Shown here: positions 1 through 8,851 of the stretch, piece after piece
Numbering within the stretch: the first letter of the stretch is position 1
How the letters are laid out: each line of letters begins with the position of its first letter
NCBI GenBank assembly: GCA_009886115.1
Contig: VFJJ01000011.1
Span: forward strand, 91,348 to 155,347
Origin: Actinomycetota bacterium
GTDB lineage: Bacteria > Actinomycetota > Acidimicrobiia > IMCC26256 > VFJJ01
Direction: 5' to 3'
DNA: 64,000 nt
Notes under the pieces: model-generated
What the model saw: only the letters and a program-made list of their open reading frames with translations
Database searches by the model: none
What the model was told of the DNA's origin: nothing
Program-made: the position numbers and the translations under genes

Positions 1-51
1 TTGTTCCCAGAGACCACGCCAGCGACCCAACCACCAAGCGGGGAGAGGCCC

Positions 52-285
52 ATGTCCGGACTGAACGGGGTGTTCGACGAGGGATTCCTGCGCCGGTATC
101 GAGAGTTGCTCGATGCCGAGACCGCAGCCTTCGACGACCTGGAGCACGCCTATGAAGAGGGCGACAGGGAACGCTTCGACCGGGATCTGGCCGATTGGCA
201 AGCCGTCCTCACGACCAAGCGCGACTTCCTCATCCGGCGAGGCATCGTGCAACCCCTGATCCTGGCTGACTCGGCGGTCGGCTGA
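52..285 (+). CDS. Small acidic hypothetical protein
   Basis: This encodes about 77 residues that I do not recognise. The reading frame is open from the window edge, but the ATG at 52 follows GGGGAGAG at a normal ribosome-binding distance, so I start there. The protein is rich in Asp, Glu and Arg and predicted mostly helical, with repeated E/D-R pairs in its middle. It has no signal peptide, membrane segment or metal-binding cluster. It lies 64 bases before the end of a convergent hydrolase gene, so it probably ends a transcript that enters from the left. A small cytosolic regulator or accessory protein is possible, but nothing in the sequence fixes a role. Confidence 0.6.
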   Translation: MSGLNGVFDEGFLRRYRELLDAETAAFDDLEHAYEEGDRERFDRDLADWQAVLTTKRDFLIRRGIVQPLILADSAVG

Positions 286-349
286 GAGCGTTCGGGCCAC
301 GCTGAGCCTTGGCACGGCAGAGAAGTCAGCCTCCTCACCCGGTCAGCCT

Positions 350-991
350 TCACCCGATCAGCTCCTCGACGAGCTCGTCAGCCAGCTCGACGAGCCGTCG
401 GGTCTGACCGGCGAAGAAATGGTCGGCTCCCTCGATCGTCTCCACGCGGGCGTTGGCCCAGGGCTCGACGATCGGCGACAGCACGGTCGGGCTGCACACC
501 TCGTCGTGTCGGCCCACGGCGATCAGCTTGCGCCGAGGGTCGCGTCCGACGGCGTCGGTCCCGGGGCCGATCCCGTGCTGGAGCGGCGGCGCCACCCCGA
601 ACCACGCGGCGATCCGCTCGTCGTCGACCGACAACGCCATCACCGCCCCGAACGACCAACCCTGCATCACCAGCGGTGTCCCCGCCGGCACGATCGTCGT
701 GAGGTGCTCGAGCGCAGCGCGCACGTCGTGAGCTTCGTCGGCGCCGGCCGAGTGGGTCCCCGTGCTGGCTCCCACCCCCCGGAAGTTGAACCTGACCACG
801 GTGACCGCCATCGTCGGCAGGGCTGAGAACAGCGTCGCCGGGACGATGGTGTGCATCGAGCCGCCGTAGAGCGGATGAGGGTGACACAGCACGAAGCCGG
901 CTCGCGGCCGTCTCCCCCCGAGCGCGACCGCGTGCTCGGCTTCGAGGCTGATCCCGTCGGTCGTCGTCAGCATGATCGATGTCGTGGCCAT
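350..991 (-). CDS. Alpha/beta-hydrolase (dienelactone-hydrolase-like)
   Basis: This is a cytosolic serine hydrolase of the alpha/beta fold, about 213 residues. The motif HPHPLYGGSMHT near the N-terminus provides the oxyanion-hole strand. FNFRGVGAS follows, then the nucleophile elbow GWSFG. The acid probably lies in VGRHDEVCSP and the catalytic His in EGADHFF. This layout is typical of the small COG2945-type hydrolases whose substrate is usually unknown. I use the ATG at 991; a GTG at 1027 would add 12 residues that the family does not need. No partner gene indicates the substrate. It is transcribed towards the gene at the left edge and away from hisI. Confidence 0.85.
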   Translation of the reverse strand: MATTSIMLTTTDGISLEAEHAVALGGRRPRAGFVLCHPHPLYGGSMHTIVPATLFSALPTMAVTVVRFNFRGVGASTGTHSAGADEAHDVRAALEHLTTIVPAGTPLVMQGWSFGAVMALSVDDERIAAWFGVAPPLQHGIGPGTDAVGRDPRRKLIAVGRHDEVCSPTVLSPIVEPWANARVETIEGADHFFAGQTRRLVELADELVEELIG

Positions 992-1107
992 GAGCCGTGA
1001 ACCTAGCGGGGGGCTCGGGTCGCTCACTCCCGGCCCGCGAGCCCGGGAGCTTGGAACGTGCGCCCCGACTCAGCAGGGGCCGCAGGGCGGCAGGACCGCA
1101 GTACCGC

Positions 1108-1152
1108 AGGGGCATCAGGGGCATCAGGGGCATTAGGGGCATCAGGGGCATC
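1108..1152. repeat. 9-nt tandem repeat upstream of hisI
   Basis: Five copies of AGGGGCATC stand head to tail (the third ends in ATT). They finish about 15 bases before the hisI -10 element, so they occupy the region where the -35 element and any activator would sit. Copy-number change could shift promoter spacing; that is inference. Confidence 0.9.
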
Positions 1153-1166
1153 AGGAGGAGCCCGGG

Positions 1167-1172
1167 TACGAT
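1167..1172 (+). promoter_or_regulatory. Putative leaderless -10 element of hisI
   Basis: TACGAT is separated from the hisI ATG by only six bases. Transcription would therefore start at or next to the A of the start codon, giving a leaderless mRNA. The intervening CGAGGG is too close to the ATG for a normal ribosome-binding site. Confidence 0.55.
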
Positions 1173-1178
1173 CGAGGG

Positions 1179-1562
1179 ATGTCCTACGCCTCAACGCCGA
1201 TCGACGCGTCCCCCGAGGCGCTGGCCACCGTGAAGTACGACGAGCAGGGCCTCGTCCCGGCCATCGTGCAGGAGCATGGCACCGGCCGGGTGCTGATGCT
1301 CGCGTACATGAACCCCGACTCCCTGGCCCAGACGTTGGCGACGGGACGTACATGGTTCTGGTCGCGGAGCCGTCAGGAGTACTGGTGCAAGGGTGAGACC
1401 TCGGGTGACCGTCAGTACGTGCGCGAGGCCTACTACGACTGCGACGGCGACACGTTGCTGTTCGTCGTCGACCAAGAGGGCAAGGGCGCCTGCCACACCG
1501 GCGAGTACTCGTGCTTCTTCCGCTCGTTCGGCGAGCCGACCGCTGCGTCCGCCGAGGGCTGA
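1179..1562 (+). CDS. hisI: Phosphoribosyl-AMP cyclohydrolase
   Basis: It opens the adenine ring of phosphoribosyl-AMP in the third step of histidine synthesis, in the cytosol. At 127 residues it has the normal length for a monofunctional HisI without the HisE pyrophosphatase domain. The core reads VLMLAYMN, then [19 protein letters not shown], then the metal-binding region YYDCDGD and [11 protein letters not shown], whose three cysteines are the expected zinc ligands. The rest of the histidine pathway is not in the window. The gene is followed eight bases later by trpE and probably shares its transcript. The start fits a leaderless -10 element. Confidence 0.95.
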   Translation: MSYASTPIDASPEALATVKYDEQGLVPAIVQEHGTGRVLMLAYMNPDSLAQTLATGRTWFWSRSRQEYWCKGETSGDRQYVREAYYDCDGDTLLFVVDQEGKGACHTGEYSCFFRSFGEPTAASAEG

Positions 1563-1570
1563 GCCCCGAG

Positions 1571-3253
1571 ATGACCGGTGCCGGCGCAGGTGCAGCAGCG
1601 GCGCCCCAGGTGTCGCGCGACGACGTGCGGGCCCTGGCTCGCGACCACACCATGGTCCCGGTCTGGCGCGAGCTCCTGGCCGACGTCGAAACCCCGGTCT
1701 CGGTGTTCGCCAAGCTCGTCGGCGACGACGACGGCTTCCTGCTCGAGTCGGTCGAGCACGCCGAGCGCTGGGGACGGTTCTCGTTCGTGGGACGCGATCC
1801 ACAGCTCACGCTCGTCGCCCACGGCAACACGGTCACCTGGCGGGGCCAGCCTCCACTGGGAATCCCGAGTGACCGGGGCGCGTTGATCGCGATCGAAGCG
1901 CTGCTGGGCCAGCTTCGCAGTCCCCGGGTCGCCGAGCTCCCACCCTTCCACGGCGGGCTCGTCGGTCACCTCGGTTACGACATCGTGCGCGAGGTCGAGC
2001 GCCTCCCCGACCGGCCCCCCGACGACATCGGCTTCCCGGACGCCGTCATGTCGGTGCCCCGCCAGGTGGTGGCGTTCGACCACTTCCGCCAGCGCCTGCA
2101 GCTCATCGAGCACCTGTACCTCCCGCCGGGCACGACCGACGCGACGATCGACCAGGCCTACGACGACGCCACCCGCCGGCTCGACGAGATGGTCTCGGCC
2201 GTCGGCCGTCCCTTGCGCTACCAGCCCGCCGCGCCGCCCGCGTTGCTCGCCACCGACGAGCTCGAGATGCTGCCCACGTCGGGCCCCTGGTCGAGCGACG
2301 GATTCCGGCGGGCCGTCGAGGTGGCGAAAGAGCACATCGTGGCGGGCGACATCTTCCAGGTGGTGCTGAGCCAACGTTTCGACATCGAGCTCCCGACCGC
2401 TCCCTTCGAGGTCTACCGGTCGTTGCGCCAGCTCAACCCCTCGCCGTACATGTACTTCCTGCGCCATCCCGAGATCACGATCGTCGGATCGTCGCCCGAG
2501 CCCATGGTGCAGCTGCTCGACGGGAGGGTGATCTCCCGGCCGATCGCCGGCACCCGTCGCCGGGGCCGTACCGAAGAGCACGATCGGCGGATGGCCGCCG
2601 AGCTGGCCGAGCACCCGAAGGAACGAGCCGAGCACGTGATGCTCGTCGACCTGGCTCGCAACGACGTGGGACGGGTGGTGCGCTTCGGAACCGAGACCGT
2701 CGACGAGCTGATGCTGCTCGAGCGGTACTCCCACGTCATGCACCTCACGAGCCAGGTGTCGGGCGAGCTGCGTGATGGGCTCGGACCGATCGACGTTCTG
2801 CGGGCGACCTTCCCGGCGGGAACGGTGAGCGGAGCGCCCAAGGTTCGGGCGATGGAGATCATCGACGCGCTCGAGCCGGTGAAACGTGGGCCCTACGCCG
2901 GCGTCGTCGGCTATCTCGACTTCGCGGGGAACCTCGACACGGCGATCGCCATACGCACCATGTTCGTTCGGCCGCGCGACCCCGTCTCCGGTGACGGCCC
3001 ATCGGCTCCCACGCGCTGGCTGGGCTCGATCCAGGCGGGCGCCGGGGTCGTCGCCGACTCCGAGCCAGCCGAGGAAGACCTGGAATGCCACAACAAGGCC
3101 CGGGCGTTGCTGTCAGCGGCTGCGGCCGCTCGCGACCTCACGCCGCTGGTGGTCGACGACCGCGCCGACCCGAGCGACCCGCACGACCCGAGCGACCCGC
3201 ACGATCCGCACGATCCGCATGATCCGCATGAACGAGAGGTTCGAGATGCCTGA
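1571..3253 (+). CDS. trpE: Anthranilate synthase component I
   Basis: It makes anthranilate from chorismate and ammonia or glutamine, the first step of tryptophan synthesis. The 560-residue protein has the full chorismate-binding domain: DIFQVVLSQRF, LNPSPYMYFL, SRPIAGTRRRGRTEEHD, VDLARNDVGRV, FPAGTVSGAPKVRAMEII and GSIQAGAGVVADS. The ATG at 1571 is eight bases after the hisI stop; upstream in-frame codons overlap hisI and look non-coding. The C-terminus ends in a seven-unit DPS/DPH repeat absent from ordinary TrpE and unlikely to affect catalysis. The glutaminase partner TrpG is not in the window and must be encoded elsewhere if the enzyme uses glutamine. The stop overlaps the start of ygfZ. 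Confidence 0.95.
   Translation: MTGAGAGAAAAPQVSRDDVRALARDHTMVPVWRELLADVETPVSVFAKLVGDDDGFLLESVEHAERWGRFSFVGRDPQLTLVAHGNTVTWRGQPPLGIPSDRGALIAIEALLGQLRSPRVAELPPFHGGLVGHLGYDIVREVERLPDRPPDDIGFPDAVMSVPRQVVAFDHFRQRLQLIEHLYLPPGTTDATIDQAYDDATRRLDEMVSAVGRPLRYQPAAPPALLATDELEMLPTSGPWSSDGFRRAVEVAKEHIVAGDIFQVVLSQRFDIELPTAPFEVYRSLRQLNPSPYMYFLRHPEITIVGSSPEPMVQLLDGRVISRPIAGTRRRGRTEEHDRRMAAELAEHPKERAEHVMLVDLARNDVGRVVRFGTETVDELMLLERYSHVMHLTSQVSGELRDGLGPIDVLRATFPAGTVSGAPKVRAMEIIDALEPVKRGPYAGVVGYLDFAGNLDTAIAIRTMFVRPRDPVSGDGPSAPTRWLGSIQAGAGVVADSEPAEEDLECHNKARALLSAAAAARDLTPLVVDDRADPSDPHDPSDPHDPHDPHDPHEREVRDA
3167..3229 (+). repeat. 9-nt repeat encoding (DPH/DPS)n at the TrpE C-terminus
   Basis: Seven units of GAY-CCG-(AGC/CAY) encode DPS-DPH-DPS-DPH-DPH-DPH-DPH just before the trpE stop. 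The last units carry GAT and CAT instead of GAC and CAC, so the array has begun to diverge. Unit length is a multiple of three, so expansion keeps the frame. Confidence 0.9.
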
Positions 3254-4247
3254 GCTCACCGGAGCGGTGATCTTCGATCGCCGTGATCGCGACTCGGTGC
3301 TGGTGACGGGCCCCGACGCCGCGACGTTCCTGCACTCGTTGTGCTCGCAGGACGTCGCCGGCCTCGCCGACGGTCAGGGTGCCCACGCGCTGCTCCTGCA
3401 GCCGCAGGGGAAGCTGACAGCCGACTTTCGGGTGCTGCGGGTGGGCGACGAGCTGTGGCTCGATTGCGAGGCCGGGGTGGGCTCGGTGCTGGCGTCGACG
3501 CTCAACCGGTTCCGCATCCGGGTCAAGGCCGAGGTGATCGACCGATCACACGAGCTCGGCGTGATCGAGGTGCGCGGTCCGAGCTCCCTGGCGGCGGCGC
3601 CCGGGACGGTGCCTGAGACCCAGCACGCACACCTGCCCTGGCCGAGCCGGCCGAGCGTGCGGATCGTGCGGGCCGACTGGCCCGACGGCACGCCGGGCTT
3701 CGACATCGTCGGCCCGATCGGCGGAGTCGACGGTGGGCTCGATGGCGCGCTCGCCGACCTCGTGGCCACCGGGCTGCGCCAGGCCTCGGCCGACGAGCAC
3801 GAGTACCGCCGGATCGTCGCGGGCGTCGTGCGTCAGGGCCTCGACACGAGCGACGCGACGATCCCGCAGGAGGCCTATCTCGAGCGGACCGCCGTCTCGT
3901 TCACCAAGGGCTGCTTCCTCGGCCAGGAACTGGTGTGTCGCATCGACTCGTTCGGGCAGGTGCCCCGGCTGCTCCGTCTCGTGCACCTCGAAACCCCGGG
4001 ATCGGTCGAGCCCGGCAGCGAGGTCGTGCACGAGGGCGCCAGCATCGGCACCGTCACCAGCGTCGCCACCGAGCTCGGAGGCTCCGGTGCCGTGGCGATC
4101 GTCTCGGTGCGGCGGACGATCGCCGTGCCCGCCGCCGTCACGATCGAAGGTGTCGCCGGGCGGCTCGAGGTCCTTGCCGGCCGCGCCGACGACGATGCCC
4201 CCAAGCCTGTCGCTCAGGCTCGTCTGGGCCTGCGAGGCAAGCGCTGA
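3246..4247 (+). CDS. ygfZ: Folate-binding protein YgfZ/GcvT-like
   Basis: YgfZ-type proteins bind tetrahydrofolate and help maintain or repair certain iron-sulfur enzymes. This 333-residue protein starts with GAVIFDRRDRDSVLVTGPDAATFLHSLCSQDV, the usual GcvT-like opening, and has the diagnostic motif KGCFLGQELVCRI with its conserved Cys; the family consensus is KGCYxGQE. A short beta-barrel C-terminus follows. The ATG at 3246 has GAGAGG six bases upstream and overlaps the trpE stop, so translation is probably coupled. An ATG at 3228 would add six residues. Placement between trpE and trpC is unusual and says little about function. Confidence 0.9.
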   Translation: MPELTGAVIFDRRDRDSVLVTGPDAATFLHSLCSQDVAGLADGQGAHALLLQPQGKLTADFRVLRVGDELWLDCEAGVGSVLASTLNRFRIRVKAEVIDRSHELGVIEVRGPSSLAAAPGTVPETQHAHLPWPSRPSVRIVRADWPDGTPGFDIVGPIGGVDGGLDGALADLVATGLRQASADEHEYRRIVAGVVRQGLDTSDATIPQEAYLERTAVSFTKGCFLGQELVCRIDSFGQVPRLLRLVHLETPGSVEPGSEVVHEGASIGTVTSVATELGGSGAVAIVSVRRTIAVPAAVTIEGVAGRLEVLAGRADDDAPKPVAQARLGLRGKR

Positions 4248-4311
4248 GGCCCTCGCGCTACCCATCGAGAACGCGTGGGAAGCTGATCCCAGGCTCCGCG
4301 AACCGGGACCG

Positions 4312-4317
4312 TACACT
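4312..4317 (+). promoter_or_regulatory. Putative -10 element of trpC
   Basis: TACACT lies nine bases before the trpC GTG. There is no purine-rich ribosome-binding site between them, so the trpC message may be leaderless or nearly so. This would let trpC be transcribed separately from trpE-ygfZ. Confidence 0.5.
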
Positions 4318-4326
4318 GCTCGCCCT

Positions 4327-5124
4327 GTGACGATCCTCGACACCATCCTGGCCACCAAGCGCATCGAGGTGGCAGCACTCCGCCCCCACTCTGCTTCGAT
4401 CGAAGCAGCCGCGGCATGTGCACCGTCGGTTCGTGACTTCGCCGGGTCGTTGCGCCGCGCCGACGGTCGGGTTGCGATGATCACCGAGATCAAGAGGAAG
4501 TCGCCGTCGAAGGGGATCTTGGCTGCGGGGCTGGATCCGATCGCCCTGGCCCGGGCGTACGAGTCGGGGGGCGCGGCCGCATTGTCGGTTCTCACCGACG
4601 GTCCCTATTTCGCCGGATCGCTCGGCGACCTGCAGGCCGCCCGGAGCGCGTGCTCGTTGCCCGTGCTGCGCAAGGACTTCACGGTCGATGCGCTCCAGAT
4701 CCTCGAGGCCCGAGCCGAGGGCGCCGACGCGATCCTCCTCATCGTGGCCGCACTTCCCGACGATGGGCTGTTGAAGTCGTTGCACGAGATGGCGATCGAG
4801 CTCAGCCTGGGCGCACTGGTGGAAGCCGACGACGAGGGCGGCGTCGAGCGCGCCCTGAACGCCGGGGCCCGCATCGTGGGCGTGACCAACCGAGATCTCC
4901 GGACCTTCGGTGAGGATCTCTCGGTGTCGGAGCGTTGTGCCCGGCTCATCCCGGGCGACGTGATCGCCGTGGCGGAGTCGGCGATCCGCACGGTCGAGGA
5001 TGCCGCCCGGATGGCGGCCGCGGGCTTCGACGCCGCGCTCGTCGGCGAAGCTCTGGTGAAGGCCGCCGATCCGAGTGCGCTGGTCGCGGCCATGGCGGCG
5101 GCGCCCGTCTCACGTCGGCCCTGA
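4327..5124 (+). CDS. trpC: Indole-3-glycerol-phosphate synthase
   Basis: It closes the indole ring by decarboxylating 1-(2-carboxyphenylamino)-deoxyribulose phosphate. The 265-residue TIM barrel has the catalytic strands in order: ITEIKRKSPSKG (catalytic Lys), LSVLTDGPYF, LRKDFTVD, AILLIVAAL, LVEADDE, IVGVTNRDLRTF and VIAVAESAI, closing with the phosphate loop GFDAALVGEAL. It is monofunctional, not fused to TrpF. GTG at 4327 begins VTILDTILATKR, the usual N-terminus of the family; the frame upstream overlaps ygfZ and is not coding. A convergent lipoprotein gene follows, separating trpC from trpF. Confidence 0.95.
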   Translation: MTILDTILATKRIEVAALRPHSASIEAAAACAPSVRDFAGSLRRADGRVAMITEIKRKSPSKGILAAGLDPIALARAYESGGAAALSVLTDGPYFAGSLGDLQAARSACSLPVLRKDFTVDALQILEARAEGADAILLIVAALPDDGLLKSLHEMAIELSLGALVEADDEGGVERALNAGARIVGVTNRDLRTFGEDLSVSERCARLIPGDVIAVAESAIRTVEDAARMAAAGFDAALVGEALVKAADPSALVAAMAAAPVSRRP

Positions 5125-5167
5125 CGACACCCCGATACTCGACGCCTGACGCCTGGCGGTCGAGCGC

Positions 5168-5911
5168 TCAGGGTTGGTACCGCTGGACGATCGCGGTCAC
5201 GACGCCGCCTTCCAGGGTGACGTCGAACCCGATGGCGAAGGCGTACTGGTACTCGGGATCGCTCCCGAGATGGCTCGGAGCCAAGAACGTGGCCCACGTC
5301 GCCAGGTCGACCTGGGCGAGGTCGCCGGAATCGCCGCCGCGCCCGTCGGCGCCCTGGACGGTGGCCCGCACGCCGTCTGCCACCGTGAGCGTGACGGTCG
5401 AGAGGTCGAGATTCTCGACGAAGTACCCGTTGGGTGCCCCGTCGCACTCGTCGAACTCCGCGCACGCGGCCTCGTCGGCCTCCAGGCCCGTGAGCCAACG
5501 CGCGGTGTCGAGAGCGATCGTCGAGGTTGCCGCATCGATGGCGTGCACGTAGCCGAAGTAGGTCCCGTCGTCGAGGGCCGACACGACGGTGGCCGGGGTG
5601 GTCGTGGCCGCTGCGGTCGCGGGGGCCGTCGAGGATCCGATCGGGGACACCCCGGTCTGGGTCACGTCGGTCTGAGGGGTCGAGGGAACGCCGCCGCTGC
5701 CGAGGGTCGTCTCGGGGAACACGATCCCGGTGGTCGGAGGGCCCGGCGCCACCGTGGCGACCGGAGCAACGGCGCTCGAGGGCACCGAGATCGTGTCGGG
5801 GGCCGGGGCTTCGACGCTGGCGCCGTCATCACCGCCGCAGGCATTCACCAACGCCACCAACGCCACCAAGGCCGTCACGACGGCCAGGATCTCCGCTCCT
5901 CGTTGATGCAT
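5168..5911 (-). CDS. Putative secreted lipoprotein with Thr/Pro-rich linker
   Basis: The protein is 247 residues. A hydrophobic signal segment ends at VALVNACGGDD, a good lipobox with the lipidated Cys at about residue 25, so it should be anchored on the outer face of the membrane. Residues 30-115 are a Ser/Thr/Pro/Ala-rich spacer. The last 130 residues form a compact domain starting DDGTYFGYVHAID and containing one likely disulfide pair (EAACAEFDECD). I do not recognise the domain; its strand-rich pattern could be a small beta-barrel. It is transcribed against the trp genes, ending 43 bases after trpC, and splits the trp cluster. Confidence 0.8.
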   Translation of the reverse strand: MHQRGAEILAVVTALVALVALVNACGGDDGASVEAPAPDTISVPSSAVAPVATVAPGPPTTGIVFPETTLGSGGVPSTPQTDVTQTGVSPIGSSTAPATAAATTTPATVVSALDDGTYFGYVHAIDAATSTIALDTARWLTGLEADEAACAEFDECDGAPNGYFVENLDLSTVTLTVADGVRATVQGADGRGGDSGDLAQVDLATWATFLAPSHLGSDPEYQYAFAIGFDVTLEGGVVTAIVQRYQP

Positions 5912-6080
5912 TGGCGCAGACTATTGCCCGACGAGCGCAGCCCGCCCCACCCCGCCCCGCCCCGCCCTGCCCTGCGAGCTCGACTGGGCGCCGTCGCCAA
6001 CGTTGGCTCTCGCCGCACGGGGTCAGAACGGTGTGGCGGATACGCTGGCGCACCGGCCCGTCTCCGGGAGGCTGCCCACG

Positions 6081-6758
6081 GTGTTCGTGAAGATCTGCGG
6101 GATCACCAACGAGGAAGATGCTCTGCTCGCTGTGGCCATGGGGGCCGATGCGGTCGGGTTCGTCTTCGCGCCGAGCCCCCGTCAGATGAGCCCCGACGAC
6201 GTCCGCGACATCGTCAAGCGGCTTCCCGACGACATCGTCACCGTGGGCGTGTTCCGCAACGAGATGCCCGAACGAGTGGTGGAGATCATGCAACGGACGT
6301 CCCTCGAAGCCGCTCAGCTGCACGGCCGCGAGCCGTCGAGCGACGTCCGGTGGATCCGTGAACGCGTGGGCGTGGTCATCCAAGGGGTGACCGCGGGCGA
6401 CGACGCGTTCACCCGGGCCTCCGGAAGCGCGGCCGACGTGATCCTGATCGACGGTCCGCAGCCCGGCTCGGGGACCGTCTTCGACTGGTCGCTCGCCGAG
6501 GGTGCGCCGGCGGGGGTCAGGATCCTCCTCGCCGGGGGCCTCACGCCCGAGAACGTCGCCACGGCCATCGCCAAGGTCCGTCCGTGGGGGGTCGACGTCG
6601 CGAGCGGTGTCGAGCGGGCACCCGGGCGCAAGGACCCCGTGAAGGTTCGGCGCTTCGTCGAGGAAGCCAAGCTCGCGGGCGACGAGCTCGCCGATCAGGG
6701 CGGCATCCGTCGCGGGGCTCCCGAACGACCGTTTGATTGGGCAGAGGACGACCAATGA
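6081..6758 (+). CDS. trpF: Phosphoribosylanthranilate isomerase
   Basis: It isomerises phosphoribosylanthranilate to the open-chain ribulose form, the step before TrpC. The 225-residue TIM barrel starts FVKICGIT with the catalytic Cys, then has [18 protein letters not shown] and AQLHGRE. Catalytic Asp lies in [12 protein letters not shown] and the phosphate loop in [11 protein letters not shown], followed by [13 protein letters not shown] at 6081 has GGGAG ten bases upstream; a TACGCT -10-like element at 6041-6046 would give a 30-base leader. The last four bases overlap the trpB start, so the two are translationally coupled. It is longer than the usual 200-210 residues because of a tail ending FDWAEDDQ. 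Confidence 0.95.
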   Translation: MFVKICGITNEEDALLAVAMGADAVGFVFAPSPRQMSPDDVRDIVKRLPDDIVTVGVFRNEMPERVVEIMQRTSLEAAQLHGREPSSDVRWIRERVGVVIQGVTAGDDAFTRASGSAADVILIDGPQPGSGTVFDWSLAEGAPAGVRILLAGGLTPENVATAIAKVRPWGVDVASGVERAPGRKDPVKVRRFVEEAKLAGDELADQGGIRRGAPERPFDWAEDDQ

Positions 6759-8041
6759 CCACGAGCCCCTCTACCACCCGAGCCGGTGGCGTCCATCTCG
6801 ATCCGCCGGGCCCCGAGCCGGTCGGGCTCGGCCGATTCGGCGATTTCGGCGGCATGTACGTGCCTGAGACACTCGTTCCGGCGCTGGAAGATCTCACCGT
6901 CGAGTTCCGCACGGCCTGGCACGACACCGCCTTCCGGACGGAGTTCGCCGAGTTGCTCGGTTCGTACGCCGGGCGCCCGTCTCCGGTGACCGAGTGCCAC
7001 CGGCTCTCCGCGCATCTCGGGATTCGGGTCCTGCTCAAGCGGGAAGACCTGAACCACACCGGTTCGCACAAGATCAACAACGTCCTCGGCCAGGCGCTGC
7101 TCACGCGACGGATGGGCAAGAAGCGGGTCATCGCCGAGACGGGGGCCGGTCAGCACGGTGTGGCCACAGCCACCGTGGCGGCCCTGTTCGGCCTCGAATG
7201 CCGTGTGTACATGGGCTCGGTCGATGTAGAGCGCCAGGCGCTCAACGTCTTCCGGATGCGGCTGCTCGGAGCCGAGGTCGTCCCGGTCACAAGTGGCAGC
7301 GCCACCTTGAAGGACGCCGTCAACGACGCGCTCCGCCACTGGGTTGCGTCGGTCGAGACGACGCACTACATCCTCGGATCGGTCGTCGGCCCGCATCCCT
7401 TCCCGTGGATGGTCAGGGAGTTCTGCCGCGTCGTGGGTGACGAGGCGCGCGAGCAGTGCCGCCTGATCCTCGATGGTCGCGATCCCGACGTGGTGGTGGC
7501 CTGTGTGGGAGGGGGTTCCAACGCCATTGGTACCTTCACCGGGTTCGTCGACACCGACGCTCGTTTGATCGGGGTGGAAGCCGGGGGCCAGGGGCTCGAG
7601 TCGGGCCGCCATGGCGCGGCCCTGTCGCGGGGTGTTCCGGGCATCTTGCACGGAGCGCGGAGCTACTTCATGCAGGACGAGCACGGGCAGATCCTCGAAG
7701 CCCACTCCATCTCTGCCGGGCTCGACTATCCGGGGGTGGGCCCCGAGCACGCCAGCCTGAAGGCGAGCGGTCGGGCCGAGTACAGCCACGCCACCGACGA
7801 GATGGCACTCGTTGGGGTGCGCCTCCTGGCCCGGCTCGAGGGGATCATGCCGGCGCTCGAACCGGCGCATGCCATCGGATGGCTCGCTGATGCGGTCGGT
7901 CGAGCCGATGGCGTCGCTGTCGGCTCCACGGTGCTGATCACGCTCTCGGGACGGGGCGACAAGGACGCCGAGCAACTGGCCGAGCGCTACGCCGGCGCCT
8001 TCGGTCTCGAGCCGGTCGAGCGCGACGAACGTCCGCGATGA
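6755..8041 (+). CDS. trpB: Tryptophan synthase beta chain
   Basis: It condenses indole with serine using pyridoxal phosphate and works as an alpha2-beta2 complex with TrpA. The 428-residue protein has [14 protein letters not shown], the cofactor lysine motif [14 protein letters not shown], catalytic [14 protein letters not shown], the phosphate-binding [10 protein letters not shown] and GVEAGG. The C-terminal region includes [17 protein letters not shown] and the serine loop [10 protein letters not shown] choose ATG at 6755 because AGAGG sits seven bases before it and it overlaps the trpF stop as ATGA. The trpA start overlaps its stop the same way. Confidence 0.97.
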   Translation: MTTSPSTTRAGGVHLDPPGPEPVGLGRFGDFGGMYVPETLVPALEDLTVEFRTAWHDTAFRTEFAELLGSYAGRPSPVTECHRLSAHLGIRVLLKREDLNHTGSHKINNVLGQALLTRRMGKKRVIAETGAGQHGVATATVAALFGLECRVYMGSVDVERQALNVFRMRLLGAEVVPVTSGSATLKDAVNDALRHWVASVETTHYILGSVVGPHPFPWMVREFCRVVGDEAREQCRLILDGRDPDVVVACVGGGSNAIGTFTGFVDTDARLIGVEAGGQGLESGRHGAALSRGVPGILHGARSYFMQDEHGQILEAHSISAGLDYPGVGPEHASLKASGRAEYSHATDEMALVGVRLLARLEGIMPALEPAHAIGWLADAVGRADGVAVGSTVLITLSGRGDKDAEQLAERYAGAFGLEPVERDERPR

Positions 8042-8838
8042 AGCTCGAAGCCCACCTGAGGCAGGCCAGGGCATCGGGCCGCAAGTTGCTCGTTCCCTAT
8101 GTCACAGGCGGCCTCGGCGGCGTCTGGATGGAGGCCATCGAGGCGGTCGCGGAAGCGGGAGCCGACGCGGTCGAGGTCGGGATCCCGTTCTCCGATCCGG
8201 TGATGGACGGGCCCACGATCCAGGAGGCGTCGCTGCGGGCGCTCGATGTCGGGGCCACGCCGGCCGGGATCAACGCCGATCTCGCCACCTTGCGCATCGG
8301 CATCCCGCTTCTGGTCATGACCTACTGCAATCCCGTGGCCCACATGGGTTTCGAGCGATTCGCAACCTTGCTGGTGGAAGCTGGGGTCGACGGCGCCATC
8401 GTTCCCGATCTCCCGCTCGACGAGCTCGATCCGTGGTCCGACGCCGCAGGCGCGGTGGGGCTCGAGACCGTGCTGCTCGCCGCCCCGACGACCCCCGACG
8501 ACCGGCTCCGCCGTATCTGCGAGCGTTCTCAGGGGTTCGTCTACGGCGTTTCCCTGCTCGGCGTCACCGGCGAGCGGCTGGCCTTGTCGAGCCAGGCCCT
8601 CGAGATGGCCCGGCGCCTCAAGCGCACCACCGACAAGCCGGCGGTGCTCGGGGTGGGGATCTCGAACGCCGAGCAGGCCGTCGAGGCATGCTCGGCGGCC
8701 GATGGCGTCGTGATCGGATCGGCGGTGGTGCGTTGCCTGCTGTCGGGCGGTGGGGCCGAAGCAGCCGGTGCCTACGTGGCCACGATCCGACAGGCACTCA
8801 CCGACGCCGGCGCCAGCGCCGATGCCGTGGCCGGTTGA
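8038..8838 (+). CDS. trpA: Tryptophan synthase alpha chain
   Basis: It cleaves indole-3-glycerol phosphate to indole, which is channelled to TrpB. The 266-residue barrel has the catalytic Glu in [16 protein letters not shown] and the catalytic Asp in [29 protein letters not shown] and the phosphate-binding GVGISNAEQ and VVIGSAVV are all in the expected order. Its ATG overlaps the trpB stop as ATGA. It ends the tight trpFBA unit; the next gene begins 14 bases on. Confidence 0.96.
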   Translation: MKLEAHLRQARASGRKLLVPYVTGGLGGVWMEAIEAVAEAGADAVEVGIPFSDPVMDGPTIQEASLRALDVGATPAGINADLATLRIGIPLLVMTYCNPVAHMGFERFATLLVEAGVDGAIVPDLPLDELDPWSDAAGAVGLETVLLAAPTTPDDRLRRICERSQGFVYGVSLLGVTGERLALSSQALEMARRLKRTTDKPAVLGVGISNAEQAVEACSAADGVVIGSAVVRCLLSGGGAEAAGAYVATIRQALTDAGASADAVAG

Positions 8839-8851
8839 CCATGGATGGGGC

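Noticed and set aside
1108-1152. A CRISPR array
   Set aside because: Units are 9 bases with no spacers. No CRISPR repeats or cas genes occur anywhere in the window.
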